From: Nocardiopsis sp. ATB16-24
GTDB taxonomy: Bacteria; Actinomycetota; Actinomycetes; Streptosporangiales; Streptosporangiaceae
DNA length: 64,000 bases
Assembly (NCBI RefSeq): GCF_030271535.1
Contig: NZ_JASCXJ010000012.1
Location: 62,001 to 126,000 of the forward strand
Direction: 5' to 3'
A model generated the notes under the pieces. The model saw only the letters and a list, made by a program, of their open reading frames with translations. It made no database searches and was not told the DNA's origin. Positions 9,576 through 18,188 of the stretch are shown in pieces. The translations under genes and the position numbers were made by a program. Numbering within the stretch: position 1 is the stretch's first letter; every line of letters begins with the position of its first letter.

Positions 9576-9797
9576 GAAGAACTCCTTCGGCGGAGCGGTT
9601 CGGACGGGCAGGCGAACCACGAGGGGCGGCTGCGGGAGCGTTCGGGCGCCGCCTGCGGGGAGGGCGGCACGGAACGGCTATGACCTTACGCGATCGGTTC
9701 CCCGGGGGACAGGGGATCCGGATGTGGCACGTCGCTCGAATCCCGGCGCGCCACGGCCCTCGGGCCCACGGTCGCCTCTCCGGGCGCTCCGGCCCCG

Positions 9798-11330
9798 TCA
9801 CCGGACGGCGGCCAGCGCCTCCTCCGCGGCCCTCTCCGCCCCGGCCCGCTCGGCGGGGACCAGGCCGACGCGTGTACGCCGGTCCAGCAGGTCGTCGACG
9901 TCCATGGCCCCCTCGTGACGGACCCCGAACCGGAGTTCGGCTCCGGTGACGCCCCGTACGACCGGGGCGAGTCGCGCGGCGTCCCCCTCGGCCTCGGCCA
10001 GCACCCGGAGGGCCTCCGTGCCGTACCTGGCGACCAGTCGGGGCGGGGCGTCCACCTCCTGGAGTTCCTTGGGGGAGGCCGCGCCCACCAGTGGCAGGGA
10101 GCGGGTCCGGCAGGGGCCCGCGGGCAGGCGGCGAGCGCGTACGGCGGTGTCCACGGCCTGCTCGGCCATCGCGCGGTAGGTGGTGAGCTTGCCTCCGACC
10201 ACGGTGACGACGCCGTTGGGGGAGACCGTGACGGAGTGCTCGCGCGACAGGTCGGCGCTGTCCCCCGCCCCGTACACCAGCGGGCGCAGCCCGGCGAAGG
10301 CGCCGATGACGTCGTCCCTGTCCAGCCGGGTCTCCAGGGCCCGGTTGAACTGGCCGAGCAGGAAGTCCACGTCGTCCTCGGGCACGTCGGGGACGGCCGG
10401 GGCGGCTCCGTCCACGGGTTCGTCGGTGAGCCCGGCCAGGACGCGTCCGTCCTGCTGGGGCAGGGCGAACACGAACCGGCCGGTGGCGCCGTCCACGGGC
10501 ACGGTGAGCGCGGCCTTCGGGTGCCCGAGGGTGGCCGCGTCCAGTACCAGGTGGCTGCCCCTGCTGGGGCGCAGTCGCACATGGGGGTCGAGTCGGTCGG
10601 CGTGCACACCGGTGGCGTTGACGATCGCGCGCGGGCGCAGGGGCAGGATCCGTCCGGTGATCCCGTCCCGTAGGACGGCCCCGTCGGCGGAGAGGTTCTC
10701 GGCCGAGCAGCGTGTGAGGATCCGGGCCCCCTCCCGGGCCGCCGTACGCGCCAGCCCCACGACGAGTCGGGCGTCGTCCACGAGTTGCCCGTCGAAGGAG
10801 AGGATGCCGCCGAGCAGGCCCTGACGCGCCACCCCCGGGAGCAGCCGGAGGGTCTGGCGTGCGTTGAGAAGGCGGGAGCGGGGGAGCACGTCCGCCGGGG
10901 TCGAGGCCAGGACCCGCAACAGGTCGCCGAGTCCCGCCCCGGCGCGCACGAACAGGGCGCGCGCCGCCCCGGTGCCGCGATGGACGGGGATGACCATGGG
11001 CAGGGGTCGGATGAGGTGGGGTGCGGTCACCCGCATGAGCACGTCCCGTTCGCGGGCGCTCTCGTAGGCGATGCCGACCTGTCCACGGGCCAGGTAGCGC
11101 AGTCCTCCGTGCACGAGCTTGGAGCTCCACCTGCTGGTGCCGAAGGCCAGGTCATGGCGTTCGACCAGCACGGTGGACAGTCCGCGCGAGGCGGCGTCGA
11201 GCGCGACTCCGGCACCGGTCACTCCTCCACCGACGACCAGGACGTCCACGCGGGGGTCTCGTTCCAGCGCCGTGAGGTCGGTGGCTCGCCGTACGGCGTT
11301 GAGGGAGGAGGCGGACACTGCGGGGCTCAT
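9798..11330 (-). CDS. glpD: Glycerol-3-phosphate dehydrogenase (FAD-dependent)
   Basis: 510 residues. An FAD-binding dinucleotide fold is at 30-51 (GGGVTGAGVA), followed by GTSRWSSKLVHGGLRYL, the GlpD/GlpA family signature. Later GLRPLVYG and VVGGKLTTYR complete the substrate domain. It oxidises sn-glycerol-3-phosphate to DHAP, passing electrons to the quinone pool at the membrane face. Its start is 6 bp after the stop of a TetR gene, so tetR-glpD is one unit. The divergent neighbour is a DHAP-using ether-lipid-type enzyme, giving the region a shared glycerol-phosphate theme. Confidence 0.95.
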   Translation of the reverse strand: MSPAVSASSLNAVRRATDLTALERDPRVDVLVVGGGVTGAGVALDAASRGLSTVLVERHDLAFGTSRWSSKLVHGGLRYLARGQVGIAYESARERDVLMRVTAPHLIRPLPMVIPVHRGTGAARALFVRAGAGLGDLLRVLASTPADVLPRSRLLNARQTLRLLPGVARQGLLGGILSFDGQLVDDARLVVGLARTAAREGARILTRCSAENLSADGAVLRDGITGRILPLRPRAIVNATGVHADRLDPHVRLRPSRGSHLVLDAATLGHPKAALTVPVDGATGRFVFALPQQDGRVLAGLTDEPVDGAAPAVPDVPEDDVDFLLGQFNRALETRLDRDDVIGAFAGLRPLVYGAGDSADLSREHSVTVSPNGVVTVVGGKLTTYRAMAEQAVDTAVRARRLPAGPCRTRSLPLVGAASPKELQEVDAPPRLVARYGTEALRVLAEAEGDAARLAPVVRGVTGAELRFGVRHEGAMDVDDLLDRRTRVGLVPAERAGAERAAEEALAAVR

Positions 11331-11336
11331 GAGCGG

Positions 11337-11990
11337 TCATGCTCCGTTCGTCGATGTCTGGTGGTCGGTCCGGTCGCGGGGAGCGGTGGCGCGTCGGCGT
11401 TCGTCCGGTCGACGGACGGCGAGGTAGCCGTCCAGCGCGGCGGTGAGTTCGTCGATCAGTCCGGTCTCGTCGAGCACGTCGGCGAACAGGCGTCGGGCGG
11501 TGACGGTGCCCTGGACGGTGACCAGGACGAAGCGGGCCAGCGTCTCGGGGTCGCCCTCTCGTACCGATCCGTCCCGCTGTCCCTCGGAGACGACCGGTTC
11601 CACGATCTCCAGTGCGGCGTGGTGGCTGGCCCCCAGCCTGTGGAAGGTGTAGGTCGCCAGGAGTTCGGGTTCGGTGTCCACCATCCGGGTGAGGAGGGGG
11701 TGGGCGAGCATGGCGCGCGCCACCCCCGCCGCGTGCCGGACCAGGCGCTCGCGCACGTTCTCCCCGGCCGCGACCTCCGAGGCCTCCTCCTCCAGGATCC
11801 GCCGTAGCTCCCTGGTGAGCAGGTCCGCCACCAGCGCGGTCGCGTCGGGCCAACGCCGGTACACCGTGGGTCTGCTGACCCCGGCGCGGCGTGCGACGTC
11901 GGTCAGAGTCGTGCGACGCACACCGAAGGCCTCGACACAGGCGCGGGTCGCGTCCAGGATCCGATCTTCAACGTTACGTTTTGACGCCAT
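11337..11990 (-). CDS. TetR-family transcriptional regulator
   Basis: 217 residues. An N-terminal helix-turn-helix lies at about 28-47 (TLTDVARRAGVSRPTVYRRW), and a divergent C-terminal ligand-binding domain follows. The start is ATG at 11990; the rest of the upstream frame lacks coding character. The gene is 6 bp upstream of glpD on the same strand and only 17 bp from the divergent flavoenzyme start, so it probably represses one or both directions. The ligand could be a lipid or glycerol-derived metabolite, which is inference from context. Confidence 0.93.
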   Translation of the reverse strand: MASKRNVEDRILDATRACVEAFGVRRTTLTDVARRAGVSRPTVYRRWPDATALVADLLTRELRRILEEEASEVAAGENVRERLVRHAAGVARAMLAHPLLTRMVDTEPELLATYTFHRLGASHHAALEIVEPVVSEGQRDGSVREGDPETLARFVLVTVQGTVTARRLFADVLDETGLIDELTAALDGYLAVRRPDERRRATAPRDRTDHQTSTNGA

Positions 11991-11999
11991 GTGTAAAAC
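11978..11999. promoter_or_regulatory. Candidate TetR operator in the tetR-glpD / AGPS divergon
   Basis: GTTTT at 11978-11982 and AAAAC at 11995-11999 form an inverted repeat that straddles the tetR start codon. A TTGACA hexamer at 12012-12017 and TAAAAC at 11994-11999 could be promoter elements for the rightward gene. The repeat is short, so this is tentative. Confidence 0.3.
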
Positions 12000-12007
12000 T
12001 GTAGAGC

Positions 12008-13636
12008 ATGATTGACAGCACCTCCCCTTCCGATGACATCGGGACCGATCACGCGCCGGACATGAGCTGGTACGCCTGGGGCGACCCCGGACGTACGGGC
12101 ACCCTGGACCCCGACCTGCGCGACCTGGTCTCCCAGGTACTGCGGGCGCCCCTGACGGACCTGCCCCCGGTCTCCGAGGAGCGGGTGGAGCTCGCTCCCC
12201 CACGACTGGGCCCGGACCTGCGTGCGGCCTTCGCCGAGGTGGTCGGCGCCGAGCACGTGCGCACCGACGACGCGGTCCGGTTGCGCCACAGCGGCGGCAA
12301 GAGCACCCCCGACCTGCTCCTACGCCGCGCGGGCATGGCCGATCCCGCCCCCGATGCCGTCCTGTATCCCGCGGACCACGACCAGGTCCAGCGTCTGCTG
12401 CGGGTGTGCTCGGACGAACGCGTGGCGGTGGTGCCCTTCGGCGGCGGCACCAGTGTGGTGGGCGGGGTGACTCCGCTCCGTGGGGACTTCGAGGCCGTGG
12501 TCTGTCTGGACCTGCGCCGTCTGGACCGGTTGGTGTCCCTGGACACCACGTCCATGACGGCCGTCCTGGGGGCCGGGGTGCGCACTCCACGGGCCGAGGC
12601 GATGTTGGCCGATCATGGCTGCACGCTCGGGCACCTGCCGCAGAGCTACGAGTACGCGAGCATCGGCGGGTACGCGGCCACCCGGTCCAGTGGTCAGGCC
12701 TCCTCCGGGTACGGCCGCTTCGAGGACATGGTGGTGTCGCTGCGCGTCGCCACCCCGCGCGGCACGCTGGAGACGGGCGGACCCCCGGCCTCGGCCGCCG
12801 GCCCCGACCTGGGCCGTCTGCTGCTGGGGTCGGAGGGGACTCTGGGCGTGATCACGGAGGTCGGACTCCGGGTGCGCCGACGCCCGGAACGGGTGGTGGA
12901 CCAGGCGTGGTCCTTCCCCGACTTCCCCACCGGTGTGGAGGCGCTGCGGGTCCTGGCCCAGTCGGGCCTTCGTCCGACCATGGCACGGGTGTCGGACGAG
13001 ACGGAGACCTTCGTGGGGGCGGCCATGGGCGGACGCGAGGCGACGCCGGGTTGCCAGGTCGTGCTGGGCCTGGAGGGCACCGAGTCGGAGGTGGAGGTCC
13101 TCACGGCGGCGGTCGAGGAGGTCATGGAGTCCTCGGGCGGTACCGTGCTGGGGGCCGAACCGGTGGCGCACTGGCGAAGCGACCGTTTCTCCGCGCCCTA
13201 CCTGCGCGACACCCTGCTGTCGGCGGGAGTCCTCACCGAGACCCTGGAGACCGCCGCCTCCTGGTCGGCTCTGTTGCCGCTGTACACGGCCGTGTCGGAG
13301 GCGCTCACCCACGCCCTGGAGGGCGAGGAGGGCGGCGTCGTGGTGATGTGCCATGTCTCGCACACCTATCCCACCGGTGCCTCGTTGTACTTCACGGTGG
13401 CGACCGCGGCGGGCTCCGCGCCCCTGGAACGATGGGGGCGGGCCAAGCGTGCGGCCTCGGAGGCGATCACCGCGCACGGGGGGACGATCACCCACCATCA
13501 CGCGGTGGGAACCGACCATCGGCCATGGATGGACGCCGAGATCGGGCCGTTGGGCGGCGAGGTGCTCCGGGCCGTGAAGACGGCGCTGGACCCGGTGGGG
13601 GTGCTCAACCCCGGCAAACTCATCCCCGACCCCTGA
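12008..13636 (+). CDS. FAD-linked oxidase of the alkylglycerone-phosphate synthase (AGPS) type
   Basis: 542 residues from ATG 12008; a start at ATG 12062 (MSWYAWGDP) is equally possible because neither has a clear ribosome site. The PCMH-type FAD domain carries PFGGGTSVVGGV and GSEGTLGVITEV, and the C-terminal domain ends LNPGKL. A triple His at about 496-498 (THHHAVG) matches the catalytic His cluster of AGPS, which swaps the acyl group of acyl-DHAP for an alkyl ether. A general glycolate-oxidase-like activity cannot be excluded. It is divergent from tetR-glpD, whose product DHAP is the backbone of the AGPS substrate. Confidence 0.85.
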   Translation: MIDSTSPSDDIGTDHAPDMSWYAWGDPGRTGTLDPDLRDLVSQVLRAPLTDLPPVSEERVELAPPRLGPDLRAAFAEVVGAEHVRTDDAVRLRHSGGKSTPDLLLRRAGMADPAPDAVLYPADHDQVQRLLRVCSDERVAVVPFGGGTSVVGGVTPLRGDFEAVVCLDLRRLDRLVSLDTTSMTAVLGAGVRTPRAEAMLADHGCTLGHLPQSYEYASIGGYAATRSSGQASSGYGRFEDMVVSLRVATPRGTLETGGPPASAAGPDLGRLLLGSEGTLGVITEVGLRVRRRPERVVDQAWSFPDFPTGVEALRVLAQSGLRPTMARVSDETETFVGAAMGGREATPGCQVVLGLEGTESEVEVLTAAVEEVMESSGGTVLGAEPVAHWRSDRFSAPYLRDTLLSAGVLTETLETAASWSALLPLYTAVSEALTHALEGEEGGVVVMCHVSHTYPTGASLYFTVATAAGSAPLERWGRAKRAASEAITAHGGTITHHHAVGTDHRPWMDAEIGPLGGEVLRAVKTALDPVGVLNPGKLIPDP

Positions 13637-13665
13637 GAGCCGTGGGCGCGGGAGATCGCGGTTCG

Positions 13666-13694
13666 GGCCCGCCACGCGCGTCCTTGGGCGGGCC
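13666..13694. terminator. Candidate hairpin between convergent genes
   Basis: GGCCCGCC (13666-13673) pairs with GGCGGGCC (13687-13694). It sits between the convergent AGPS-like gene and the anchored hypothetical gene. No T-tract is present, as is common in high-GC actinomycetes. Confidence 0.4.
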
Positions 13695-13695
13695 G

Positions 13696-14544
13696 TCAGG
13701 CCCGCTCCGCCTCCCGGGAGAGCTGCCGTTCCACCTGCCCGGCGAAGTCGTCGAGAAAGCCCAGGACCTCCTCGTCCCGGAGGTCGGGGTCCTCCACGAC
13801 GTAGGAGAGGCTGACCACGAGGTTGGCGGTGACGAAGGTGGCCACGCCGAAGGACTCCTCGACGAGATGGCCGTCGCCCTCGTAGAGGACCGCGTGCCCG
13901 ACGTCGCCCGCCGACACGGGTCGCCACGCCAGGACCACGAGCCCCTCCCCGCCCTCCTCCGGATGGTTCTCCGCCCGCCGGTCCTCCAGGTCCTCCTCGG
14001 CCTCCCGACGCAGTTTCTCCGCGGCCTCGCCGTCGTCCTCGTACTCGAACAGGCCGACGTCGACGTACACACGGACGCCGTCGCCGTCCTCGACCCTACA
14101 GTTGAGATAGCCGAGGACCTCCTCGTCCTCCAGGGGCGTGGTCTCCTCCTCCACGTCGTAGTACTCACCGTTCACGTGGAGACGGTCCGCGCCGGGGACG
14201 CCGACGAGCATGTCGGAGGGCATCAGACGGCGGCACGAGGGCAGGTCGGCGTAGGGGCGATCGCCCACGGTGTTCCACATCACGACACCGAGGGAGGTCG
14301 CGGGCAGGAGCGTGGCGGCGACCGCGGCGACGATCAGCGCCGTCCCGCGTCGTCGAGGGCCGTCCGGCCGCTCCGGGTGGCCGGGCACCGGTGGCGGACC
14401 GGGAGGGGTCCCGCCAGGGGCGCCGTGTCCGGGGCGCGGGGTCGGATCGCCGGAGGGCGTCGCCGGCCCACCGTCGAAGCCCGGCCCGTCGTGGGAGCCG
14501 GGTCCTCGTCCGGGGAACGAACCGTCGTTCGGAAGATCGGTCAT
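13696..14544 (-). CDS. Membrane-anchored hypothetical protein with Pro/Gly-rich N-terminus
   Basis: 282 residues. A disordered Pro/Gly-rich cytoplasmic stretch (1-65) is followed by a single TM segment (about 68-90), and the rest is a strongly acidic extracellular domain. No family is recognised. The layout (proline-rich cytosolic tail, one TM, small extracellular domain) is frequent among actinobacterial surface proteins of unknown role. The start ATG at 14544 has GGAG close upstream. It is convergent with the AGPS-like gene and separated from the next upstream gene by 186 bp. Confidence 0.8.
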   Translation of the reverse strand: MTDLPNDGSFPGRGPGSHDGPGFDGGPATPSGDPTPRPGHGAPGGTPPGPPPVPGHPERPDGPRRRGTALIVAAVAATLLPATSLGVVMWNTVGDRPYADLPSCRRLMPSDMLVGVPGADRLHVNGEYYDVEEETTPLEDEEVLGYLNCRVEDGDGVRVYVDVGLFEYEDDGEAAEKLRREAEEDLEDRRAENHPEEGGEGLVVLAWRPVSAGDVGHAVLYEGDGHLVEESFGVATFVTANLVVSLSYVVEDPDLRDEEVLGFLDDFAGQVERQLSREAERA

Positions 14545-14730
14545 CGGCTCCGCGGCGTGGACGGACGCCGCGCCTCCTCCCCCGTCCTCTTCGGCCGCGC
14601 GGTACGGCCGGGAATCGTCCCCCGCCCCGGATCAAGGCGTGGAAGCGCGTCGGGGACGTCGTTCTCCAGTGTTCCCGCCCCCGGTCGTGCGGTCACCTCC
14701 GCGGCCGGAGCGCTTCAGGGGTCCTCAAGG

Positions 14731-15660
14731 TCAGATCGCGAAGGTCAGACCCTCGGAGAGCTCGATGAGCATGTCGAACTCCTCGGTTCCCACATGCCCT
14801 CGATTGGCCTTGGCGACCGCCAGGCAGGGGGCGAAGGCGCGGACCCACTCCATCATCCGGTCGCCGTCCACTCCCAGGACCCGAGAGAGCACGTCCACAC
14901 GGTGGACCACCTCCGGCAGGTTCGTGGCCTTCCACAACGCCCAGTCCACGGCGTCGACCGCACCGTCCCCCAGACAGGCGCGGGGGTCCATGGCCACCAG
15001 TCCGCGCTCTCCCCCGTCGATCACGTTGCCCGGGTGCAGGTCCCCGTGCAACGGCACGACGTCGACCTCCCCGTTGGCCAGGTCGCGGGCCCGGCAGAAA
15101 CCCTGGTGCATGGAGGAGGCGGAGACGAACTCGGCCGCCGGCCCCTCGTTGCGCTCCCGGTTCCACAGGTCGAAGACGAACTGCACACGCGAGGCCAGTG
15201 GACGTAGTTCGAGCAGTTCCCTGTGGGGCACCTCGACGGCGTGCAGTCGGCCGATGAGCGCGCCGATCACCTCCATGGGAGGGACCACCCCGCCCGCGGC
15301 GACGGTGTCGCCCTCGATCCACTCCATCAGGATGGCGCCCCGTTCGCCGTCCACCTCCCACACCACGGGCACACTCCCGGAGGACTCCCATATCCGCAGC
15401 ATCCTGGCCTCGGACACGGCCAGGCCGCCGTCCGGGGAGATCTTGAGCACTCCGAGGGCGCCGTCGGAACGAAGCACGCAGATGACGACGGAGGTCCGGC
15501 CGTGCGGTGCCGGACCCTCGACGGTCAGTTCCCACTCCGAGGCGAGTTCCTCCACGACTCGGGGGAGCCCTGTCAGCCACTCTTCGACGTGACTGCCGAA
15601 GCGCCGTTCGAGACGCCGCCGCTGCTGGTCATCGACGAACCGGGCTGTGACGTCGTTCAT
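14731..15660 (-). CDS. Aminoglycoside/hydroxyurea phosphotransferase family protein (APH(6)-like)
   Basis: 309 residues of a protein-kinase-like fold. LGVLKIS holds the ATP-binding Lys, HGDLHPGN is the Brenner motif with the catalytic Asp, and AMDPRACLGDGAVD follows as the Mg-binding region. This pattern matches the streptomycin 6-kinase / hydroxyurea kinase family. Actual antibiotic modification cannot be inferred, since many family members act on unknown small molecules. The start ATG at 15660 is preceded by GGAGG nearly abutting it and AAGG further up. It stands alone on its strand, with gaps of about 185 and 260 bp. Confidence 0.87.
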   Translation of the reverse strand: MNDVTARFVDDQQRRRLERRFGSHVEEWLTGLPRVVEELASEWELTVEGPAPHGRTSVVICVLRSDGALGVLKISPDGGLAVSEARMLRIWESSGSVPVVWEVDGERGAILMEWIEGDTVAAGGVVPPMEVIGALIGRLHAVEVPHRELLELRPLASRVQFVFDLWNRERNEGPAAEFVSASSMHQGFCRARDLANGEVDVVPLHGDLHPGNVIDGGERGLVAMDPRACLGDGAVDAVDWALWKATNLPEVVHRVDVLSRVLGVDGDRMMEWVRAFAPCLAVAKANRGHVGTEEFDMLIELSEGLTFAI

Positions 15661-15920
15661 ACCTCCACCTTAGATCGCTCGCGCCGACACCGGCCGAAGG
15701 CCGACGGATCAGGTGACACCTGGTCTCACGAGCGCTGTTGTGGGCACGGGCGGGCGTGTGCGACCCTCCGCCTCGACACGGGACCGCGGAGGGGGCCACG
15801 CCCGTTCCGCCTCCGGACGCGAGGGCGGGTACCGCTCTCGTGGGTGCGGGAGGCTCCCGCCCGGTCGGGGTCATACCCACCCCCGTGCCTCCGATAACGG
15901 CGTCGCACCTCGGCGAGCCG

Positions 15921-16598
15921 TCAGGCCAGCCGTCCCTTCGCCGCCCGGTGTTGGGCCAGCAGTGTGTCCACGACCAGGTCGGAGGGCCACAGGGGCGCGG
16001 TGGTCGCGGTGACGTCCAACTCGCGCAACAGGGCGGAGTCGAGGCCGTCGACCAGTCGCCACGTGGCCACGACGACCTTGTCGTGGCCGTGGCGGCGCAG
16101 TCTGTCGACGGCGTCGGACACCGACGGCGCCCAGGTCCGTAGGTAACCGACCTGTACCGGGGAGTCGATGCGGCGGCTGAGCATGCGCGCCACGTCCATG
16201 ACGACCTGGCGTTCCTCGATGCCGGTGGTGCCGTCTGCGGCCAGGACCACGCCGTCGGAGGGCTTCCACCCCTCGTCGGCGAGCCGTCCGGCGAGGTCGG
16301 CGACGATGGAGGGGACCGCACCGAGGGGCGCGGTGTGGCAGGAGTTCTCCATCCGCCCCAGGCCGATCCGGGAGAGAAGGCGGGCGCTGGCCACGTCACC
16401 GCCGGCCACGAAGGCGGGAACGACCACCTTGGGCCCCCGGACGGAGCGGATGACCGCGGTGACGTCCTCCGGGGTGCCGAAGGCCGGGGCCACGGGCGCC
16501 TCTCCCCTGCCGGCGACGGCCTCCGCCAGGCCGCGCAGCGCCTCTCTCCGTTGGGTGTCACGCGAGTCGTCGGCTACGAGGACCATCGTGGGGACCAT
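15921..16598 (-). CDS. CbiX/SirB-like (sirohydrochlorin chelatase family) protein, metal ligand not conserved
   Basis: 225 residues with the two-lobed chelatase-like outline: N-terminal strand MVLVADDSRD, central VVPAFVAGG, and a repeat-like second half with RLRRHGHDKVVVATW. In active CbiX/SirB enzymes the first strand reads like VAHGSRD with a metal-binding His. Here the His-Gly is Asp-Asp, so chelation is doubtful. No cobalamin or siroheme genes are adjacent. The start ATG at 16598 is supported by GAAGGAG six nt upstream. Confidence 0.7.
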   Translation of the reverse strand: MVPTMVLVADDSRDTQRREALRGLAEAVAGRGEAPVAPAFGTPEDVTAVIRSVRGPKVVVPAFVAGGDVASARLLSRIGLGRMENSCHTAPLGAVPSIVADLAGRLADEGWKPSDGVVLAADGTTGIEERQVVMDVARMLSRRIDSPVQVGYLRTWAPSVSDAVDRLRRHGHDKVVVATWRLVDGLDSALLRELDVTATTAPLWPSDLVVDTLLAQHRAAKGRLA

Positions 16599-17312
16599 GC
16601 AGGGCTCCTTCGTGCATCGCTTGGGAGAATCCGTCGGACATGAGCGGATTTACTCCGGGGGGTTTCTGTCATGTCACATGGAGGAAAACCGCGAACAATG
16701 GCTGTGGTGGTTATCGCCGCCGGAACCACCGGTGAACCATAACAATCTCCAAAAACCTCCGGAGTGTCCACTTCACCGAAGAGTGGCGTGCACCTCACCG
16801 CCCATGACGGAGAGGAAATCCACCGCGAGGAAGAGCGGGAAGGCGCCCCTTGAACTGCCGAAATAACACAAAACCACCTAGCACGACATGACGGACATCA
16901 CACCTCGATTCCCCCGCGAACAAGTCGCCCATTTCCACCGTGACTTCTCTAGAGAAATCACCGACGAAATCCTTCCCATGCATTTGCCCGGTGCGGATGC
17001 ACGTGCGCCGATACCTCGACCGGACTTTCGGTGAGCGAGGAAAACGACGAAAACGGGTTCGCGGGGGGCCGGCGCGGACGCCGGACGGGTGACATGTCAT
17101 ATCCGCACCCCTCCTGTCAAGGGTGCGTACTCCCCCACGGCCCCGTGACCACGCACCACCCGGCAGGGGGAGGCAGGATGCGAGTCGGGCGCGACCGCTT
17201 GCCACGGCCGCCCGGTCCGCCCACACTTGGTAGCGATGGAACGGATCTTCGCAGGCCGGACACCGCGGGATCGTTCCAGGCGCCGCATCGAATCGTTCAG
17301 ACTGGAGTGAGC
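16599..17312. other. 714-bp gene-free stretch with palindromes
   Basis: Comparatively A/T-rich for this chromosome between two divergent genes. It contains a perfect 12-bp palindrome TTCTCTAGAGAA (16945-16956) and a 10-bp palindrome TGACATGTCA (17090-17099). Short open frames on both strands lack coding character. It must hold the promoters of both flanking genes; nothing else is recognised. Confidence 0.5.
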
Positions 17313-18125
17313 ATGGCCGTCCACCCTCGGGTGCAGACGCTGGCCCAGACCTTCCTCGCACACGCCGACCACGGGGCCCCCGGCCTGGTCGAGGGCCTCT
17401 ATCTGACCGGTTCCGTCGCCCTCGGCGACTTCCGTCCCCACGCCAGCGACGTCGACTTCGTCATCGTCACCGGCCACAGGCCCGGACCTCGCGAACTCGA
17501 CCTGCTGCGCGACGCCCACGCGCGCACCCGTGCCGACGTCCCCCGCCCCCAGTTCAACGGCATCCACGTCACCTGGGAGGACCTCGTCGACGACCCCGCG
17601 GCCTGCGGCCCGGTCGCCTCCGTCACCGGTGGCCGCTTTCGTCACCGCGCCGGCGCGGACGTCAATCCCGTCACCTGGCACATCCTGGCCGAACACGGCG
17701 TCACCGTCCGCGGCCCGCACCCGGTCGAACTCGACGTGTGGGACGAGCCCGAGAGTCTGCGCACCTGGTCCCTCGGCTCCCTGGACGAGCATTGGCGGCG
17801 CTGGCGGGAGAAGGCCGGACGGCTGGTCACCCCACGCGGCCTGGCCGTCCTGGGCTCGCTCGCGCCCTCGTGGAGCGTGCTGAGCGTCAGCCGCCTGCAC
17901 TTCACCCTCAAGACCGGTGAGATCACCTCCAAGTCCGGTGCGGGCGCCTATGCCCTGCACGCCTTCCCGGAGCGCTGGCAGCGCATCGTCAACGAGTGCC
18001 TACGGGTGCGTCGCAGCGCCGACTCCCCCTCCCTGTACGAGAGCGCCCTGGCGCGAAGACGGGCCGCCCTGGACTACATCGAGATGGTGCTGGACGACGC
18101 CCTGCGTCCGGGCCTGGCCGTCTGA
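17313..18125 (+). CDS. Nucleotidyltransferase of the aminoglycoside adenylyltransferase type (DUF4111-like)
   Basis: 270 residues. The nucleotidyltransferase signature G-S followed by D-x-D is present (LTGSVALGDF then SDVDFVIV, residues 29-50). A helical C-terminal half resembles the DUF4111 domain of ANT(3'')-type enzymes. The family transfers AMP to aminoglycosides such as spectinomycin/streptomycin, but housekeeping substrates are possible. The start ATG at 17313 has GGAG five nt upstream; GTG at 17307 is in frame. It lies 63 bp before def on the same strand. Confidence 0.83.
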   Translation: MAVHPRVQTLAQTFLAHADHGAPGLVEGLYLTGSVALGDFRPHASDVDFVIVTGHRPGPRELDLLRDAHARTRADVPRPQFNGIHVTWEDLVDDPAACGPVASVTGGRFRHRAGADVNPVTWHILAEHGVTVRGPHPVELDVWDEPESLRTWSLGSLDEHWRRWREKAGRLVTPRGLAVLGSLAPSWSVLSVSRLHFTLKTGEITSKSGAGAYALHAFPERWQRIVNECLRVRRSADSPSLYESALARRRAALDYIEMVLDDALRPGLAV

Positions 18126-18175
18126 GGAGCCTCCCCCGGCCCTGGACTCGCGTACGCCCCACCGCGTTCTCCCCT

Positions 18176-18181
18176 TAATCT
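18176..18181 (+). promoter_or_regulatory. Candidate -10 element of def, leaderless arrangement
   Basis: TAATCT (TANNNT form) ends 7 nt before the ATG at 18189, and there is no Shine-Dalgarno sequence. This spacing is the signature of leaderless transcripts common in actinobacteria. No clear -35 is seen. Confidence 0.4.
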
Positions 18182-18188
18182 GGGATTC

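Noticed and set aside
12406-15207. Long plus-strand open frame across the AGPS-like gene and its neighbours
   Set aside because: It covers three well-supported genes out of frame or antisense, and the translated product is low-complexity with no motif.
16795-17361. Minus-strand open frame in the gene-free stretch
   Set aside because: No ribosome site, no family, overlaps the start of the nucleotidyltransferase gene, and ordinary composition of a random frame.
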